Origin: Rhizobiaceae bacterium
GTDB taxonomy: Bacteria; Pseudomonadota; Alphaproteobacteria; Rhizobiales; Rhizobiaceae
Length of the DNA: 64,000 nucleotides
NCBI GenBank assembly: GCA_029233925.1
Contig: JARGOX010000002.1
Location: 62,001 to 126,000 of the forward strand
Direction of reading: 5' to 3'
Shown in pieces: positions 26,797-38,785 of the stretch. The notes beneath the pieces are model-generated. The model had not been told where the DNA came from. It ran no database searches and worked only from the letters and a program-made list of their open reading frames with translations. Positions within the stretch are counted from its first letter, which is position 1. Each line of letters starts with the position of its first letter. The position numbers and the translations under genes are program-made.

Positions 26797-27312
26797 ATGT
26801 TTCATTTGCTCTTATCACCTACCATTTCGTTCATCGCGGCGACATTGTTTGCCTTTGGTGCCCTTTCAGCCGATCTGAAAACACCTGACAATGACATTGT
26901 TCTGAACATCACAGGCGCAATCGGCAATACCAATGCGGATGGAGCGGCACAATTCGATCTTCAAATGCTGCAGGCATTGCCGGTCACAACCTTTGACACA
27001 TCGACCATATGGACGGAAGGGGTGCACAAATTCAGCGGCGTCAGCCTTTACGATCTGCTTGAGACAGTGGCCGCGACGGGCAAGTCGCTGAAGGCAATTG
27101 CCATCAATGATTATTCCGTGGAATTACCGGCGAGCGATGCTGTCAAAGGTGGTCCGATCATCGCCTATATGCTGGATGGAAAGACAATGTCGGTGCGTGA
27201 CCGTGGACCTTTGTGGATTGTTTATCCCTTCGATCAGGAACGCAATTATCGCAGTGAGGTGATCTATGCACGCAGTATCTGGCAGTTGAGGGACATCGAG
27301 GTGATCGATTAG
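26797..27312 (+). CDS. Secreted SUOX-fold (molybdopterin-binding-like) protein without cysteine
   Basis: A 171-residue exported protein (signal peptide about 1-24) with the short oxidoreductase molybdopterin-binding fold: TFDTSTIWTEGVHKFSGVSL, YDLLETVAA, IAINDYSVELPASDA and the end RSIWQLRDIEVID. It contains no cysteine at all. The usual molybdenum ligand of sulfite-oxidase-type enzymes is therefore missing, which argues against catalysis. The hybrid kinase starts 53 bases downstream on the same strand, so a role as a periplasmic sensing partner is my inference. Confidence 0.8.
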   Translation: MFHLLLSPTISFIAATLFAFGALSADLKTPDNDIVLNITGAIGNTNADGAAQFDLQMLQALPVTTFDTSTIWTEGVHKFSGVSLYDLLETVAATGKSLKAIAINDYSVELPASDAVKGGPIIAYMLDGKTMSVRDRGPLWIVYPFDQERNYRSEVIYARSIWQLRDIEVID

Positions 27313-27365
27313 GAGACGTGGATGATGCACGCATGGATAAGGCATAATCACGTTACGGCCATTTC

Positions 27366-29939
27366 ATGATTGGCACTTTGCGAACAATGCTGATCAGGCG
27401 GATTCTGGTGACGATTGGAATCGGGCTGGTCATCATCCTTCTTAGCAGTTTTGGCTTGCGGTTGTTTGAAGCCGTTTCAAGCCTTCGATCCGCACCGCAC
27501 GATAACGTCCAATGGACACTGGCACAGCTTGAGGTCGAGTTGCTGACGCTGATGAACTCGACTCTGAGCAACAACCAGAAGACGGTTGAACTTGATGAAT
27601 TGCGCAAGCGTTTCGATGTATTTTACAGTCGCGCCACGACGCTCACACGCGGTAAAGTCTTCGCCGAACTGCGCACCACGCCGAAGGCGGCTCCTGCAGT
27701 CCGGGAGTTGACGAATTTTCTCACCAGGACCACCCCGCTGATTGATGGGCCGGATCAGCAACTCACCCTTGCACTTCCGACGTTGCGCAATGAACTGGAG
27801 GCTCTGCGTCCCGCGGTGCGTGAATTGTCGATCACCGGCGTATTTGTTTTTGCCAAATTGGCCGACGCGCGCCGCATTGCATTTGAAAAACTGCTGCTGT
27901 CCGCTTCTCTCGTGGCCGTTGGCCTGATTGTGCTTCTCGCAATAACCCTTGCCTTCCTGTATCGACAATTCCGCATTTCCAAAGAACGCTCAAAGGCGGT
28001 TTATCGCAGTAGCCAACGCCAGATTGCCACCATCAATGCTTCACTGGATGCCATCGTTGTCATTAACGAGCAAGGTGAGATCATTGACATAAATGAAGCG
28101 GCGACAGAGGTCTTCGGCTATTCGCGCGATCAGGCGCTAGGCGCGGATATGGCCGATCTGATGGTCCCGCAGCAATATATGGATGCGCATCTCAAAGGCA
28201 TGAAACGGCATCGGCAAAATGGTGAGAAGAAGGTCGTTGGAAAGGGACGGGTCGAATTGAGTGCATTGCGTGCCGACCGCACGGAATTTCCGATCGAATT
28301 ATCCATTGGCGAGGCCGCCGACAAATCTGGAACCATTTTCATTGCCTATATTCGCGATATCTCATCGCGTATTGTCGTGGAGAACGAATTGACCGAAGCA
28401 CGCGACAAGGCATTGCAGGGCGAAAGGGCAAAAGGTGAATTCATCGCGGTCATGAGTCACGAAATGCGCACGCCACTTAACGGTTTGCTCGGCGTTCTGG
28501 ATTTGCTGCGCCAGACAGAACTCAATGGCAGGCAACGTCAGTACCTGGACATCGCCAATTCCTCAGGACAAATCCTGCTGCAACATGTCAATGATGTGCT
28601 CGACCTATCGCGTATGGAAACAGGCAAAGTCCGACTGGCATCCGATCCGCTGGATTTGGGCACGATCGTCTCTGGTGTTGTTGATTTGAACCGCCCGGTT
28701 GCACAGGCAAACGGGGTGCGCCTTGTTTCAACCATCATGGCGCCTCAAGCCGTTCTGGCCGGTGACACACACAGGATCAGGCAGGTTTTGATGAACCTGG
28801 TCGGCAATGCTGTCAAATTCACGCAAGAGGGCCAAATTACAATTACTGTCGATATCTTGAAAGAGGATGATTTCGGCGCTGAAATCGATATGCGCGTCAA
28901 GGATACGGGTATCGGGATAGCCGCCGACGACCAGGCCCGCATCTTCGGCGATTTTGTGACGATTGATCCCACCTATAATCGCAAGGTAAGCGGTTCCGGT
29001 CTGGGTCTGGCCATATGCCAGCGGATTGTCCGGGCCATGGGCGGCGAGATTTCACTCGAAAGCACCCCGGGCTTGGGCAGTTGCTTTTCATTTCGTTTCA
29101 AACTGCCACACTGGGGAACTGGCGTTTATGAAGACAGCAGCCCCAAGCGCCTGAAACCCGATTCTACGGCGGTGATCGAAAGCCTCGACATACTTCTGGT
29201 GGAAGACAATGAGATCAACCGTTTTGTCGCTCGCGAAATGTTGCAGCGCGCCGGTCACGGTGTAACGGAAGCCACCAATGGACTCGAAGGCGTTGACCGG
29301 GCGCAAGCCCGGACATTTGACCTGATCCTGATGGATATCAGCATGCCTGGTATGGATGGAATAGAAGCCACGAAAACCATTCGTTCGGGTGGCGGACCTT
29401 GCCGTGATACGACCATTATCGGGCTCACGGCCCATGCCCTTCCTGAAGAACAGAAACGTTTCAAACAGGCCGGGATGCAATATTGCCTTACCAAACCGAT
29501 ACGCATCGAAACTCTTCAGGACATTTTGATCAAAGTGAACGCCCGTTCTGCGACAGATACTTCAGTTGAAGCGCGGGATGACGAGGACGAGGTGATGCTT
29601 GATGGCAATTTGCTGCGTGAGCTCGCATCCAGCCTGAAGCCAGGGATGTTTGAGAAGGTTGTGACGAATGCATGTCTGGAATTCGAAAAGGGATTGCCTG
29701 ACCTTTCTGCAGCCTGGGAACGGGGCGAATTGCAAGCGCTTGCGCTTTTGGCACATAAGCTCGCCGGTTCGGCTGCCATCGTCGGGGCGACAGGCTTTCA
29801 CGTAAAACTTGCTGCTATCGAAATTGCCTGCACATCGGATGCGCCGCGTTTGGAAGCGGATTTGCGCAGCCTGGACAACCTGTCGCAAGCGACCATAAGG
29901 GCATTGCGCTCGTTTGTCGGTTCGACACCGCAATCCTGA
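27366..29939 (+). CDS. Hybrid sensor histidine kinase with PAS, receiver and Hpt domains
   Basis: An 857-residue inner-membrane phosphorelay kinase. TM1 is about 12-30, a periplasmic helical sensor 31-175, and TM2 about 180-203 ([18 protein letters not shown]). A PAS domain spans about 215-335. HisKA has His365 in [12 protein letters not shown]. The ATPase domain has [20 protein letters not shown] and [13 protein letters not shown]. The receiver has Asp657 in [13 protein letters not shown], and the C-terminal Hpt has His797 in [14 protein letters not shown]. The complete His-Asp-His chain needs a final response regulator; the convergent LuxR-type gene at 29993 is the obvious candidate. Confidence 0.94.
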   Translation: MIGTLRTMLIRRILVTIGIGLVIILLSSFGLRLFEAVSSLRSAPHDNVQWTLAQLEVELLTLMNSTLSNNQKTVELDELRKRFDVFYSRATTLTRGKVFAELRTTPKAAPAVRELTNFLTRTTPLIDGPDQQLTLALPTLRNELEALRPAVRELSITGVFVFAKLADARRIAFEKLLLSASLVAVGLIVLLAITLAFLYRQFRISKERSKAVYRSSQRQIATINASLDAIVVINEQGEIIDINEAATEVFGYSRDQALGADMADLMVPQQYMDAHLKGMKRHRQNGEKKVVGKGRVELSALRADRTEFPIELSIGEAADKSGTIFIAYIRDISSRIVVENELTEARDKALQGERAKGEFIAVMSHEMRTPLNGLLGVLDLLRQTELNGRQRQYLDIANSSGQILLQHVNDVLDLSRMETGKVRLASDPLDLGTIVSGVVDLNRPVAQANGVRLVSTIMAPQAVLAGDTHRIRQVLMNLVGNAVKFTQEGQITITVDILKEDDFGAEIDMRVKDTGIGIAADDQARIFGDFVTIDPTYNRKVSGSGLGLAICQRIVRAMGGEISLESTPGLGSCFSFRFKLPHWGTGVYEDSSPKRLKPDSTAVIESLDILLVEDNEINRFVAREMLQRAGHGVTEATNGLEGVDRAQARTFDLILMDISMPGMDGIEATKTIRSGGGPCRDTTIIGLTAHALPEEQKRFKQAGMQYCLTKPIRIETLQDILIKVNARSATDTSVEARDDEDEVMLDGNLLRELASSLKPGMFEKVVTNACLEFEKGLPDLSAAWERGELQALALLAHKLAGSAAIVGATGFHVKLAAIEIACTSDAPRLEADLRSLDNLSQATIRALRSFVGSTPQS

Positions 29940-29992
29940 TGCGCGCGAGCATGTCTCGTCTTCGAAAGAAAACCCTTGCAGAAAAGAGCGTT

Positions 29993-30610
29993 TTAGAACA
30001 ACCCGGCGTCACGGGCGATCATCGCTGCATGTGTCCTGTTGCGCGCTTCGAGTTTTCGGGACAGGGTTTTGACATGCAATTTGATAGTCACCTCCTGCAG
30101 ATCCAGATCACGGGCAATCTGTTTGTTGGAATAACCGCTGCACAGGCCCTGCAGCACCTGTCGTTCCCGCTCTGACAGTTTGGCAGCCAATTCATTCATT
30201 TCGATTTCCTCTGGTTCCGTGATCCATTTGGCCGGCGCAAATTGTTCACCTTCCGCCATGAAACGCAGCGCGTTCAACATGGATTTCATGCCCAGAGTTT
30301 TCGGGATAAAGCCCGCGGCCCCTTTTGAAAGGGCATCTTCGGCAATCTCCCGGGAGGCGGTCCCGGACATCAGCGCGACCGGTTTTCCACGGGCTGCCTC
30401 GATGGCCTTTTGAAGACCTTCCAGCCCATTCATTCCAGGCATTCCATAGTCCAGCAGGACAACACCGTAGGGTTCATCACTGCTGTTTATGAACTGCAGC
30501 GCCTCATGAAGATCGCACGCCAGATCAACAGTAAGCGCCCCCTGAATTTCGAGAAAATTGCCCAAGGCCTCGCGTACAAGATCGTGGTCGTCGGCAATCA
30601 GAATCTTCAT
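29993..30610 (-). CDS. LuxR/NarL-type response regulator
   Basis: A 205-residue two-domain regulator. The receiver starts MKILIADDHDLVREALGNFL, with phospho-acceptor Asp54 in VVLLDYGMPGMNG and the conserved Lys in GFIPKTLGMKSM. The NarL-type helix-turn-helix is LSERERQVLQGLCSGYSNKQ then IARDLDLQEVTIKLHVKTLS. ATG 30610 fits the family; the frame extends six codons further to a TTG. It is convergent with the hybrid kinase (53-base gap) and is probably its output. Confidence 0.92.
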   Translation of the reverse strand: MKILIADDHDLVREALGNFLEIQGALTVDLACDLHEALQFINSSDEPYGVVLLDYGMPGMNGLEGLQKAIEAARGKPVALMSGTASREIAEDALSKGAAGFIPKTLGMKSMLNALRFMAEGEQFAPAKWITEPEEIEMNELAAKLSERERQVLQGLCSGYSNKQIARDLDLQEVTIKLHVKTLSRKLEARNRTHAAMIARDAGLF

Positions 30611-30969
30611 GGCACAAACACCGTTCAATCAAATTGAGACTTCGTATGTTTGACCGGTTTTTTCACACCGTGTCAAAGCTCATGTCCAGCCGGATACGTG
30701 TCCTTGCGCCGCGTTCCATTGATGCTAGGGCACAGGCTTCGTAAAATGCTATAGCAAGTTATAGAGCGCTTCACGACCAAATAGAACCATTCGATCGAGA
30801 AGCGCCCAAAGCCTTTGAATTCTGATGTGAACCATTTGAACAGATCCGGTCGGCCCGGTTCACTTTACCGGGCGCGACATGCAGCACGATCCGGTTGACT
30901 GCGTGATAGTGCGGACACTGACACAGCAGTCAACATCCGCAATCCATTTTCAGGTCCAGGCCCTGCGGG
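30611..30969. other. Intergenic region with three strong hairpins
   Basis: No gene seen in 359 bases. It contains three inverted repeats. GCGCTTC/GAAGCGC is at 30766-30805 (26-base loop). GCCCGGT/ACCGGGC is at 30853-30873. A long one at 30894-30934 pairs GTTGACTGC with GCAGTCAAC and has an inner AGTG/CACT stem. None is followed by a T run on either strand. Confidence 0.6.
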
Positions 30970-32610
30970 TCAGGCTGCCGTTCGACTTCGGCAAAAACAC
31001 GAAGCATGTATTGCAATCTGCGCCCGCGCCAGGGCCTTGTCCAACTGCTTTTTGACATGCGGCCTTTCCACCGTTTCACCGCGCCGCGCGAGACATTCGT
31101 GCAGGCCGTGCAGGCTCCAAACATTGTTCGGGTGCTGACAGGCCCGGCTGAGCGTCGCATCCAGTCCGAGATCGGCGCGATAGACGGCTTCTGCCTCATT
31201 CAGCCTGTTTTGCTCCAGCAGCAAGGCGCCCAGCGCATGACGGGTGGGCTGCATCCACCCCCAGGGTTCATCATAGGGCAACCCGTCATCGACGCTCACC
31301 GAGCTTGCCAGATGGGCAAAGGCGGCCTCGTGGTTGCCCTTCTTGTATTCCAACTCGCCCAGCATCATCTGTTCGGCCACGCCCAGAATATCGCGGCAGC
31401 TATTGTTGAAGAGCATGCGCGTTTCCGGCACCCGGGCGCGCGCCGCGTCAAAGGCATGCCGTTCCAGTTCGGCCGCGGCAAGCTGGCCAATGTTCGCCAA
31501 AGCGACAGCGCGGGCATAGTGCATCATCGCCGTGGTGACACAGTAAAGCTGCGCATCATCCGGCATAGGCTGCTGCAAGATGGCGTCCCATCGGCCAAAG
31601 CGCACCAGCACGTGCTGCTTCATCGAAATGAACCCCTCGAACCAGTCTGCCAGCGGCCGGACGACGTCATCGGACAGGTTTTCGATCAATTCATCTGCAG
31701 CCTGCAGCGCCGTCTTCGGCTGACCCAGAAACATCGCGCCGTAGATCTTGAAATGATAATTGTGACAGCGATAGAGCGTGTAGAAATTATGCGGGCCGTT
31801 GCGCTGCAGATAGAGCTTGTCCGCCCTGATGGCCCTTGTGTTGCGCGACACGACATTTTCATAATCGCCGCACAGGACATCGATATGGGTTGCCATATGC
31901 AGCAGATGACCGGAATCGGGCACCAGTTCGCTGAGCCGATCACCATGGGGCAATGCGCGTTCGGGAAAGGGCGACATTTCCATCAGGTGAACATACATGT
32001 GCAAAAGCCCCGGGTGGTCCCAGGCGCCTTCAAGCGTCCTGAACGCCCCTTCCAGCACGCCGACAGCCTCTAGCGTGTCTGCGCCCTCGCCGACAGCGCC
32101 TGACGGCAGGTCCCAGAGCTGCCAGGGCGTGCGGTTCATCAGCGCCTCTGCAAAAAGCGACAGAATGTCCGGATCATCTGCAAAGGCGCCCTGCACGGCC
32201 CGCATGGCTGCCGCATAGGCATCATTGTAGGGGCCATAGGCCTCGACAGTCCCATTGTCCGGGTAACGGCACACGAGGGCCTCTATCAGGGCGCGCTCCG
32301 CCGGGCTGACATCGCAGACCCGCGCGACGGCTGATTCAAGCGACTTGCGCGCCAGGGCGATGGCCGCATGTTTCTCATCGGGTTCAAATGCTTCCCAGGG
32401 CTTGTTGTAGTTTGGCCCGATCGCATAGGCGATGCCCCAATGGGCCATGGCGCAATCGGAATCGTGCACAAGCGCCTGTTCAAAGCAAAAAATGGCTTCC
32501 TCGTGATGATAGCCATAGGTCCAGAGCAGACCGCGATCAAACCACAACTGCGCTTCTGCGGACCGGGTGGTGATTTTGCGGCCATGGGTGCCGAGATTGT
32601 AATAATTCAT
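30970..32610 (-). CDS. Tetratricopeptide-repeat protein, cytosolic
   Basis: A 546-residue soluble helical protein made of TPR-like repeats, starting MNYYNLGTHGRKITTRSAEA and then WFDRGLLWTYGYHHEEAIFC. Later repeats include GDRLSELVPDSGHLLHMATH and LGALLLEQNRLNEAEAVYRA. It ends in a conserved cysteine motif, ASCFCR. There is no signal peptide. It is a known conserved family without a defined role. GAGGGG before ATG 32610 fixes the start; the frame's earlier TTG is not needed. Confidence 0.85.
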   Translation of the reverse strand: MNYYNLGTHGRKITTRSAEAQLWFDRGLLWTYGYHHEEAIFCFEQALVHDSDCAMAHWGIAYAIGPNYNKPWEAFEPDEKHAAIALARKSLESAVARVCDVSPAERALIEALVCRYPDNGTVEAYGPYNDAYAAAMRAVQGAFADDPDILSLFAEALMNRTPWQLWDLPSGAVGEGADTLEAVGVLEGAFRTLEGAWDHPGLLHMYVHLMEMSPFPERALPHGDRLSELVPDSGHLLHMATHIDVLCGDYENVVSRNTRAIRADKLYLQRNGPHNFYTLYRCHNYHFKIYGAMFLGQPKTALQAADELIENLSDDVVRPLADWFEGFISMKQHVLVRFGRWDAILQQPMPDDAQLYCVTTAMMHYARAVALANIGQLAAAELERHAFDAARARVPETRMLFNNSCRDILGVAEQMMLGELEYKKGNHEAAFAHLASSVSVDDGLPYDEPWGWMQPTRHALGALLLEQNRLNEAEAVYRADLGLDATLSRACQHPNNVWSLHGLHECLARRGETVERPHVKKQLDKALARAQIAIHASCFCRSRTAA

Positions 32611-32658
32611 TTTTTCGCCCCTCTTGAATTTGTTTCCCGGCAAGAGCTTGCCAGAAGT

Positions 32659-32991
32659 CTAACGAACGCCCACCCGCACCAGAACATCCGGCGGAATACC
32701 ATAGCGTTTGACCAATTGTGTCTGTGAGGACAGGCCGCTGAGTTCATATTGAATCAGCAGCGCCCATGCCGCGTCGGCGGCAATCTGCAACAGCAGCTGT
32801 CGCTGTTCTTCGGCTTCATCGCCCCTGCAGGCAGCCTCGTGAAGGCTGAGTTGCGCCAGCGCCTTTTCCAGAGTGCGTCCGGCGCGTCCGAGGGATGCTG
32901 CCATTTCGGCAAGAATCTCGGCCTCGAGAATACCCGCCCCGCTCTGGAGGCCGGCCTTCCGGTCGGAAAATGTCGGAGGCCTGACACTCAT
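32659..32991 (-). CDS. DUF6665-like small protein
   Basis: A roughly 110-residue helical protein. The pattern LEAEILAEMAASLGRAGRTL then ALAQLSLHE, and the C-terminal WALLIQYELSGLSSQTQLVK with RYGIPPDVLVRVG, match my memory of the DUF6665 family, common in rhizobia. Function unknown. Starts are possible at ATG 32991 (MSVRPP, chosen because homologues begin near here), ATG 33045 or TTG 33054. It precedes the TPR gene on the same strand by 48 bases, so they may be co-expressed. Confidence 0.7.
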   Translation of the reverse strand: MSVRPPTFSDRKAGLQSGAGILEAEILAEMAASLGRAGRTLEKALAQLSLHEAACRGDEAEEQRQLLLQIAADAAWALLIQYELSGLSSQTQLVKRYGIPPDVLVRVGVR

Positions 32992-33074
32992 GCAATCGGG
33001 TTCCGTGTCTGTTGCTACGGGATAACCATAGGCAGTGCCATCCATCCTTGGCAAGACGGCCCGATGGGAGACAA

Positions 33075-33106
33075 TAAAAAACCCGCGGTGTCGCCACCGC
33101 GGGTTT
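33075..33106 (-). terminator. Rho-independent terminator of rpsA
   Basis: On the minus strand AACCCGCGGTG pairs with CACCGCGGGTT (11 bp) around a GCGA loop and is followed by TTTTATT. It lies 40 bases after the rpsA stop. Confidence 0.9.
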
Positions 33107-33145
33107 GATTGTTTCTGGAGAACTTTCCGGTTGCCCGGGGAAGCC

Positions 33146-34852
33146 CTATTCCTCGTCGTTGCTCTGCTTTTTCAGTGCAGCGCCGAGAATGTCGCCGAGC
33201 GATGCTCCGCTGTCGCTGGAGCCGAACTGAGCCACAGCCTGCTTCTCTTCGGCAATTTCCAGTGCCTTGATCGACAGCGTGATCTTGCGATCCTTCTTGG
33301 AGAAGTTGGTTACGCGGGCGTCAAGTGTCTGACCGATGGTGAAGCGTTCAGGACGCTGCTCATCACGGTCACGCGACAGGTCATTGCGGCGAATGAAGGA
33401 TGTGACATCTTCGTGGTCAACAAGTTTGACCTCAATGCCACCATCGTTCACAGCGGTAACCTGTGCGGAGACAACTGCGTTCTTGCGCAGTTCACCGGAT
33501 GCTGCGGCGTCGCCAAGGCTATCCTTGCCAAGCTGCTTGATACCGAGCGAGATACGTTCCTTTTCGACGTCAACATCAAGAACGACGGCCTTGACCATGT
33601 CACCCTTGTTGAATTCCTCGATAACCTGCTCGCCAGGACGGTTCCAGTCGAGATCCGACAGATGGACCATTCCGTCCACATCGCCATCGAGACCAATGAA
33701 CAGGCCGAATTCGGTCTTGTTCTTGACTTCGCCTTCGACTTCGGTGCCGACAGAGTTGCCCTGTGCAAAGACTTCCCATGGATTGTCGAGAGTCTGCTTG
33801 AGACCAAGCGAGATGCGACGTTTGCTTGGATCGACTTCCAGAACCACCACTTCGACTTCCTGCGTTGTCGACAGGATTTTGCCCGGATGGACGTTCTTCT
33901 TTGTCCAGGACATTTCGGAAATGTGGATCAGGCCTTCGATACCAGGCTCCAGTTCGACAAAGGCGCCGTAGTCAGTGATGTTGGTCACTGTACCGGTGAT
34001 GCGCTTGCCTTCAGGATATTTGACGTCGATGCCATCCCATGGATCCGTTTCAAGCTGCTTCATGCCGAGCGAGATACGATGGGTATCCTGGTTGATGCGG
34101 ATGATCTGGACCTTGACGGTCTGACCGATCGTCAGGATTTCGGTCGGATGGTTGACGCGGCGCCATGCCATGTCGGTGACATGCAGCAGGCCGTCAATGC
34201 CGCCGAGATCGACGAAGGCACCATAATCGGTGATGTTCTTGACAACACCTTCAACAACCTGACCTTCTTCCAGGTTCTGAACGATTTCAGAACGCTGTTC
34301 AGCACGGCTTTCTTCCAGAACGGTACGGCGTGACACAACAATATTGCCGCGGCGCTTGTCCATTTTCAGAATTTCGAAAGGCTGCGGATTGTGCATCAGC
34401 GGGGTCACGTCGCGGATTGGACGGATGTCAACCTGCGAACGGGGCAGGAAGGCAACGGCGCCATCAAGATCGACCGTGAAGCCACCCTTGACCTGATTGA
34501 AGATGACACCTTCAACACGCTCATTGGCTTCGAATTTGGCTTCCAGACGAACCCAGCTTTCTTCGCGGCGGGCCTTCTCGCGCGAAAGAACAGCTTCACC
34601 AAGAGCATTTTCAATGCGCTCGACATAGACTTCGACTTCGTCGCCTGGCTTCAATGCGCCTTCTTTGCTGCGGACGCCGAATTCCTTCAGCGGCACGCGG
34701 CCTTCAACTTTAAGGCCAACGTCGACAATGGCGACGTCTTTTTCGATGGCGGTAACAATGCCCTTGGCTACATAGCCTTCGGCCAGATCATGTGTGAGAA
34801 ATGATTCCTCAAGGAGAGACGCGAAGTCTTCCATTGACGTTTGTGCAGACAT
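33146..34852 (-). CDS. rpsA: 30S ribosomal protein S1
   Basis: S1 binds mRNA leaders and helps start translation. It has 568 residues with six S1 (OB-fold) repeats. Repeats 3 to 5 show the typical NITDYGAFVDLGGIDGLLHV and NITDYGAFVELEPGIEGLIH, with ISEMSW and MVHLSDLDW. ATG 34852 has AGGAGA seven bases upstream. The gene follows cmk, as is usual in many bacteria, with a hairpin in the gap. Confidence 0.97.
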   Translation of the reverse strand: MSAQTSMEDFASLLEESFLTHDLAEGYVAKGIVTAIEKDVAIVDVGLKVEGRVPLKEFGVRSKEGALKPGDEVEVYVERIENALGEAVLSREKARREESWVRLEAKFEANERVEGVIFNQVKGGFTVDLDGAVAFLPRSQVDIRPIRDVTPLMHNPQPFEILKMDKRRGNIVVSRRTVLEESRAEQRSEIVQNLEEGQVVEGVVKNITDYGAFVDLGGIDGLLHVTDMAWRRVNHPTEILTIGQTVKVQIIRINQDTHRISLGMKQLETDPWDGIDVKYPEGKRITGTVTNITDYGAFVELEPGIEGLIHISEMSWTKKNVHPGKILSTTQEVEVVVLEVDPSKRRISLGLKQTLDNPWEVFAQGNSVGTEVEGEVKNKTEFGLFIGLDGDVDGMVHLSDLDWNRPGEQVIEEFNKGDMVKAVVLDVDVEKERISLGIKQLGKDSLGDAAASGELRKNAVVSAQVTAVNDGGIEVKLVDHEDVTSFIRRNDLSRDRDEQRPERFTIGQTLDARVTNFSKKDRKITLSIKALEIAEEKQAVAQFGSSDSGASLGDILGAALKKQSNDEE

Positions 34853-34939
34853 AGATTCTCCTGAATGGTCCGTTCCGGAATGTCTCAACGGACGAACGCA
34901 GCGCCGACGTTTGTGTTACATTGGCCTGTAAAGCAGTCC

Positions 34940-34960
34940 GGCAACCCCATACGGGTTGCC
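34940..34960 (-). promoter_or_regulatory. Hairpin in the cmk-rpsA gap
   Basis: GGCAACCC pairs with GGGTTGCC around a five-base loop, 88 bases before the rpsA start and 40 after the cmk stop. Without a T run it may be a leader structure for S1 autocontrol or a processing signal rather than a full terminator; that role is inferred. Confidence 0.4.
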
Positions 34961-35000
34961 TGGTTCGGCGCGTGGACCGCTTTCTAGGCAGTGAATTAGT

Positions 35001-35639
35001 TCAGTTTCGAACAGCGATCTGAATATCGATCAGTGTTTTTGCTGCCCGGAACGCCGCTTCTATATCCATTTCGCTCGTATCAAGCAAGTGGGCATCTTCA
35101 GCCGGCTTGAGGGGCGAGTCTTTTCTTCCCATGTCGCGGGCATCACGTTTTTGCAGATCCTGCAGCACATCGTCAAGAGAATCAGTGCTTCCGCCGGCCT
35201 GCATTTCGGCGTAGCGGCGCTTTGCCCTGACCTGCGGCGAGGCGGTTACATAAAGTTTGACCGGTGCATCGGGACAGACGATCGTGCCTATATCCCGGCC
35301 ATCGATGACAGCACCCGGCAAACGTTGCGCAAAACGCCGTTGCGCTGCCACCAGCGCCACCCTTACCCCTGACATCACCGCCACCTTCGAAGCAGCCTCG
35401 CCAATTGCATGGGAGGAAAGGACGGCACGATCCAGGTGGGAAAGATCAAGTTCTTCGGCAATGGCGGCGGCCTGCGCTTCATCATCAAGCGGCATATGCG
35501 CATCCAGCAGGGCTTTTGCCACAGCGCGATAGGTCAGGCCGGTATCGAGATGATGAAAGCCGTATTCGTCTGCCAGGCGGCGCGCCAATGTGCCTTTGCC
35601 GGAGGCTGCGGGACCATCAATAGCAACAACAAAAGCCAT
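35001..35639 (-). CDS. cmk: Cytidylate kinase
   Basis: A 212-residue (d)CMP kinase. The P-loop is [17 protein letters not shown]. The CMP-binding segment [15 protein letters not shown] and the [20 protein letters not shown] region followed by RRYAEMQ are typical of the family. It starts directly after aroA (two bases between stop and ATG), so the two are co-transcribed, followed by rpsA. Confidence 0.97.
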   Translation of the reverse strand: MAFVVAIDGPAASGKGTLARRLADEYGFHHLDTGLTYRAVAKALLDAHMPLDDEAQAAAIAEELDLSHLDRAVLSSHAIGEAASKVAVMSGVRVALVAAQRRFAQRLPGAVIDGRDIGTIVCPDAPVKLYVTASPQVRAKRRYAEMQAGGSTDSLDDVLQDLQKRDARDMGRKDSPLKPAEDAHLLDTSEMDIEAAFRAAKTLIDIQIAVRN

Positions 35640-35641
35640 GG

Positions 35642-37491
<1,850 letters not shown>

Positions 37492-37893
37492 GTGACAAAG
37501 CCTGAACTCGGAACCAAGCGTGTCTGTCCCGAAACGAGTCGAAAATTCTATGATCTCAATCGTGACCCGATTGTTTCCCCCTATACCGGGCAGTCCTACC
37601 CGCTGTCATTTTTTGAAGTCAGTGAAGTCGTTCGGGTGACAAAAGAAAAGCCCAAGGCTCCCGAAGAGGCCGTCGAAAAAGAGGCCGATACCGATGAGGT
37701 TGAAGTCGTATCGCTTGAAGAGGCCGATGATGAAGCCGCCGATACCGGTGAGACCATTCCGGATATCGAAGACGACGATACCGATGATGTCGATCTGGGC
37801 GATGATGACGACGATACATTCCTGGAAACCGACGATGACGACGACGAAGAACTGACCGACCTCGTCAAGGTTGCCGACGACGACGAAACCTGA
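37492..37893 (+). CDS. TIGR02300 family protein with acidic tail
   Basis: A 133-residue conserved alphaproteobacterial protein of unknown function. The N-terminal 45 residues, VTKPELGTKRVCPETSRKFY then DLNRDPIVSPYTGQSYPLSF, are the family core. Then comes a long, very acidic, repetitive tail (runs of Asp and Glu, such as DDDDDTFLETDDDDDEEL). GTG 37492 is the start: AAGAGG lies eight bases upstream and family members begin here. The tRNA-Ala follows on the same strand, as in related genomes. Confidence 0.9.
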   Translation: MTKPELGTKRVCPETSRKFYDLNRDPIVSPYTGQSYPLSFFEVSEVVRVTKEKPKAPEEAVEKEADTDEVEVVSLEEADDEAADTGETIPDIEDDDTDDVDLGDDDDDTFLETDDDDDEELTDLVKVADDDET

Positions 37894-38069
37894 TCTCGGG
37901 GCGCCAAGCGCCCTGCCACAGCGGCTTTGGTCGCTGATGCTTGCGGTGCGGGCGGCTTAAAAATCTGCATAGCCGCTCTTTTGATCTTGATATCCACGGC
38001 AAGCGGCTTTAGATAGCCATCACGAACTGGCGGAAGACCCAAACCGCCAGCTCCGGGAAACCGGAAAAC

Positions 38070-38145
<76 letters not shown>

Positions 38146-38388
38146 AATTTTCAAAAGTGTAAATCGCCACATAGTTTGAACTCTTTGGACAGGCTTTGAC
38201 CGTTTCGGTCACATAGCTTGAACTTTTTGCAGTGCTTGAAGCCGCGATGCGGGCTGGTTTTCTGGTAATTGGGAACAGGGGCGGTTCGCGTTGTCACAGC
38301 TTGAGAGTGCCGATCGTTTGGATAGAGTGAGGTGGTTCGGTTTGTCTGAACAGTTTCGGGCGTACGCCTAAGTGGATTTCCACCTCGA

Positions 38389-38785
38389 TTATGCTGCCGC
38401 CAGGATTGGCGTCAGCGCGTTGAAGTAAGCCTGATCCGGTGTTTGCCGGTCAAGGGATGAATGTGGGCGTCGGGTGTTATAGAAGGCCAGATATCGACTT
38501 ATGCCTGTTCGAGCCTCCGGCACGGTTTTATAGGCATGGAGGTAGACCTCCTCATATTTGATCGACCGCCAAAGCCGTTCGACCATTGCCCGGCAGGCGA
38601 TGCTTGCATCGCAGAGAGGGGAAGACATTGTCCCGCCATGCACCCTTGCCGTCCATCGAGATTGCGATCTCAGCCTTCTTCAGCACCGCCGTGAAGTCGA
38701 TCGATGTGAACTGCGATCCTTGATCCGTGTTGAAGATGTCAGGCTTGCCGTTGCGGGCCAGCGCTTCCTCAACCGCTTCGATATC
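38389..38785 (-). pseudogene. IS3-family transposase OrfB, broken
   Basis: Only the rve integrase core remains. The upstream piece reads EAVEEALARNGKPDIF and NTDQGSQFTSIDF, then MDGKGAWRDNVF. The downstream piece, in another frame, reads VERLWRSIKYEEVYLHAYKT and RRPHSSLDRQTPDQAYFN, ending ILAAA. The two are split by 37 extra bases (38584-38620) between NVF and VER, which shift the frame. With the missing N-terminus the gene is dead. Confidence 0.88.
38584..38620. repeat. 37-bp hairpin-bearing insert inside the transposase remnant
   Basis: Extra sequence, relative to the family pattern NVF-VERLW, with a near loop-free inverted repeat GCGATGC-TT-GCATCGC (38597-38612). No target duplication is visible. 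Confidence 0.6.

Noticed and set aside
31006-32073. 355-residue plus-strand open frame
   Set aside because: It is antisense to the TPR protein gene and has no supporting features.
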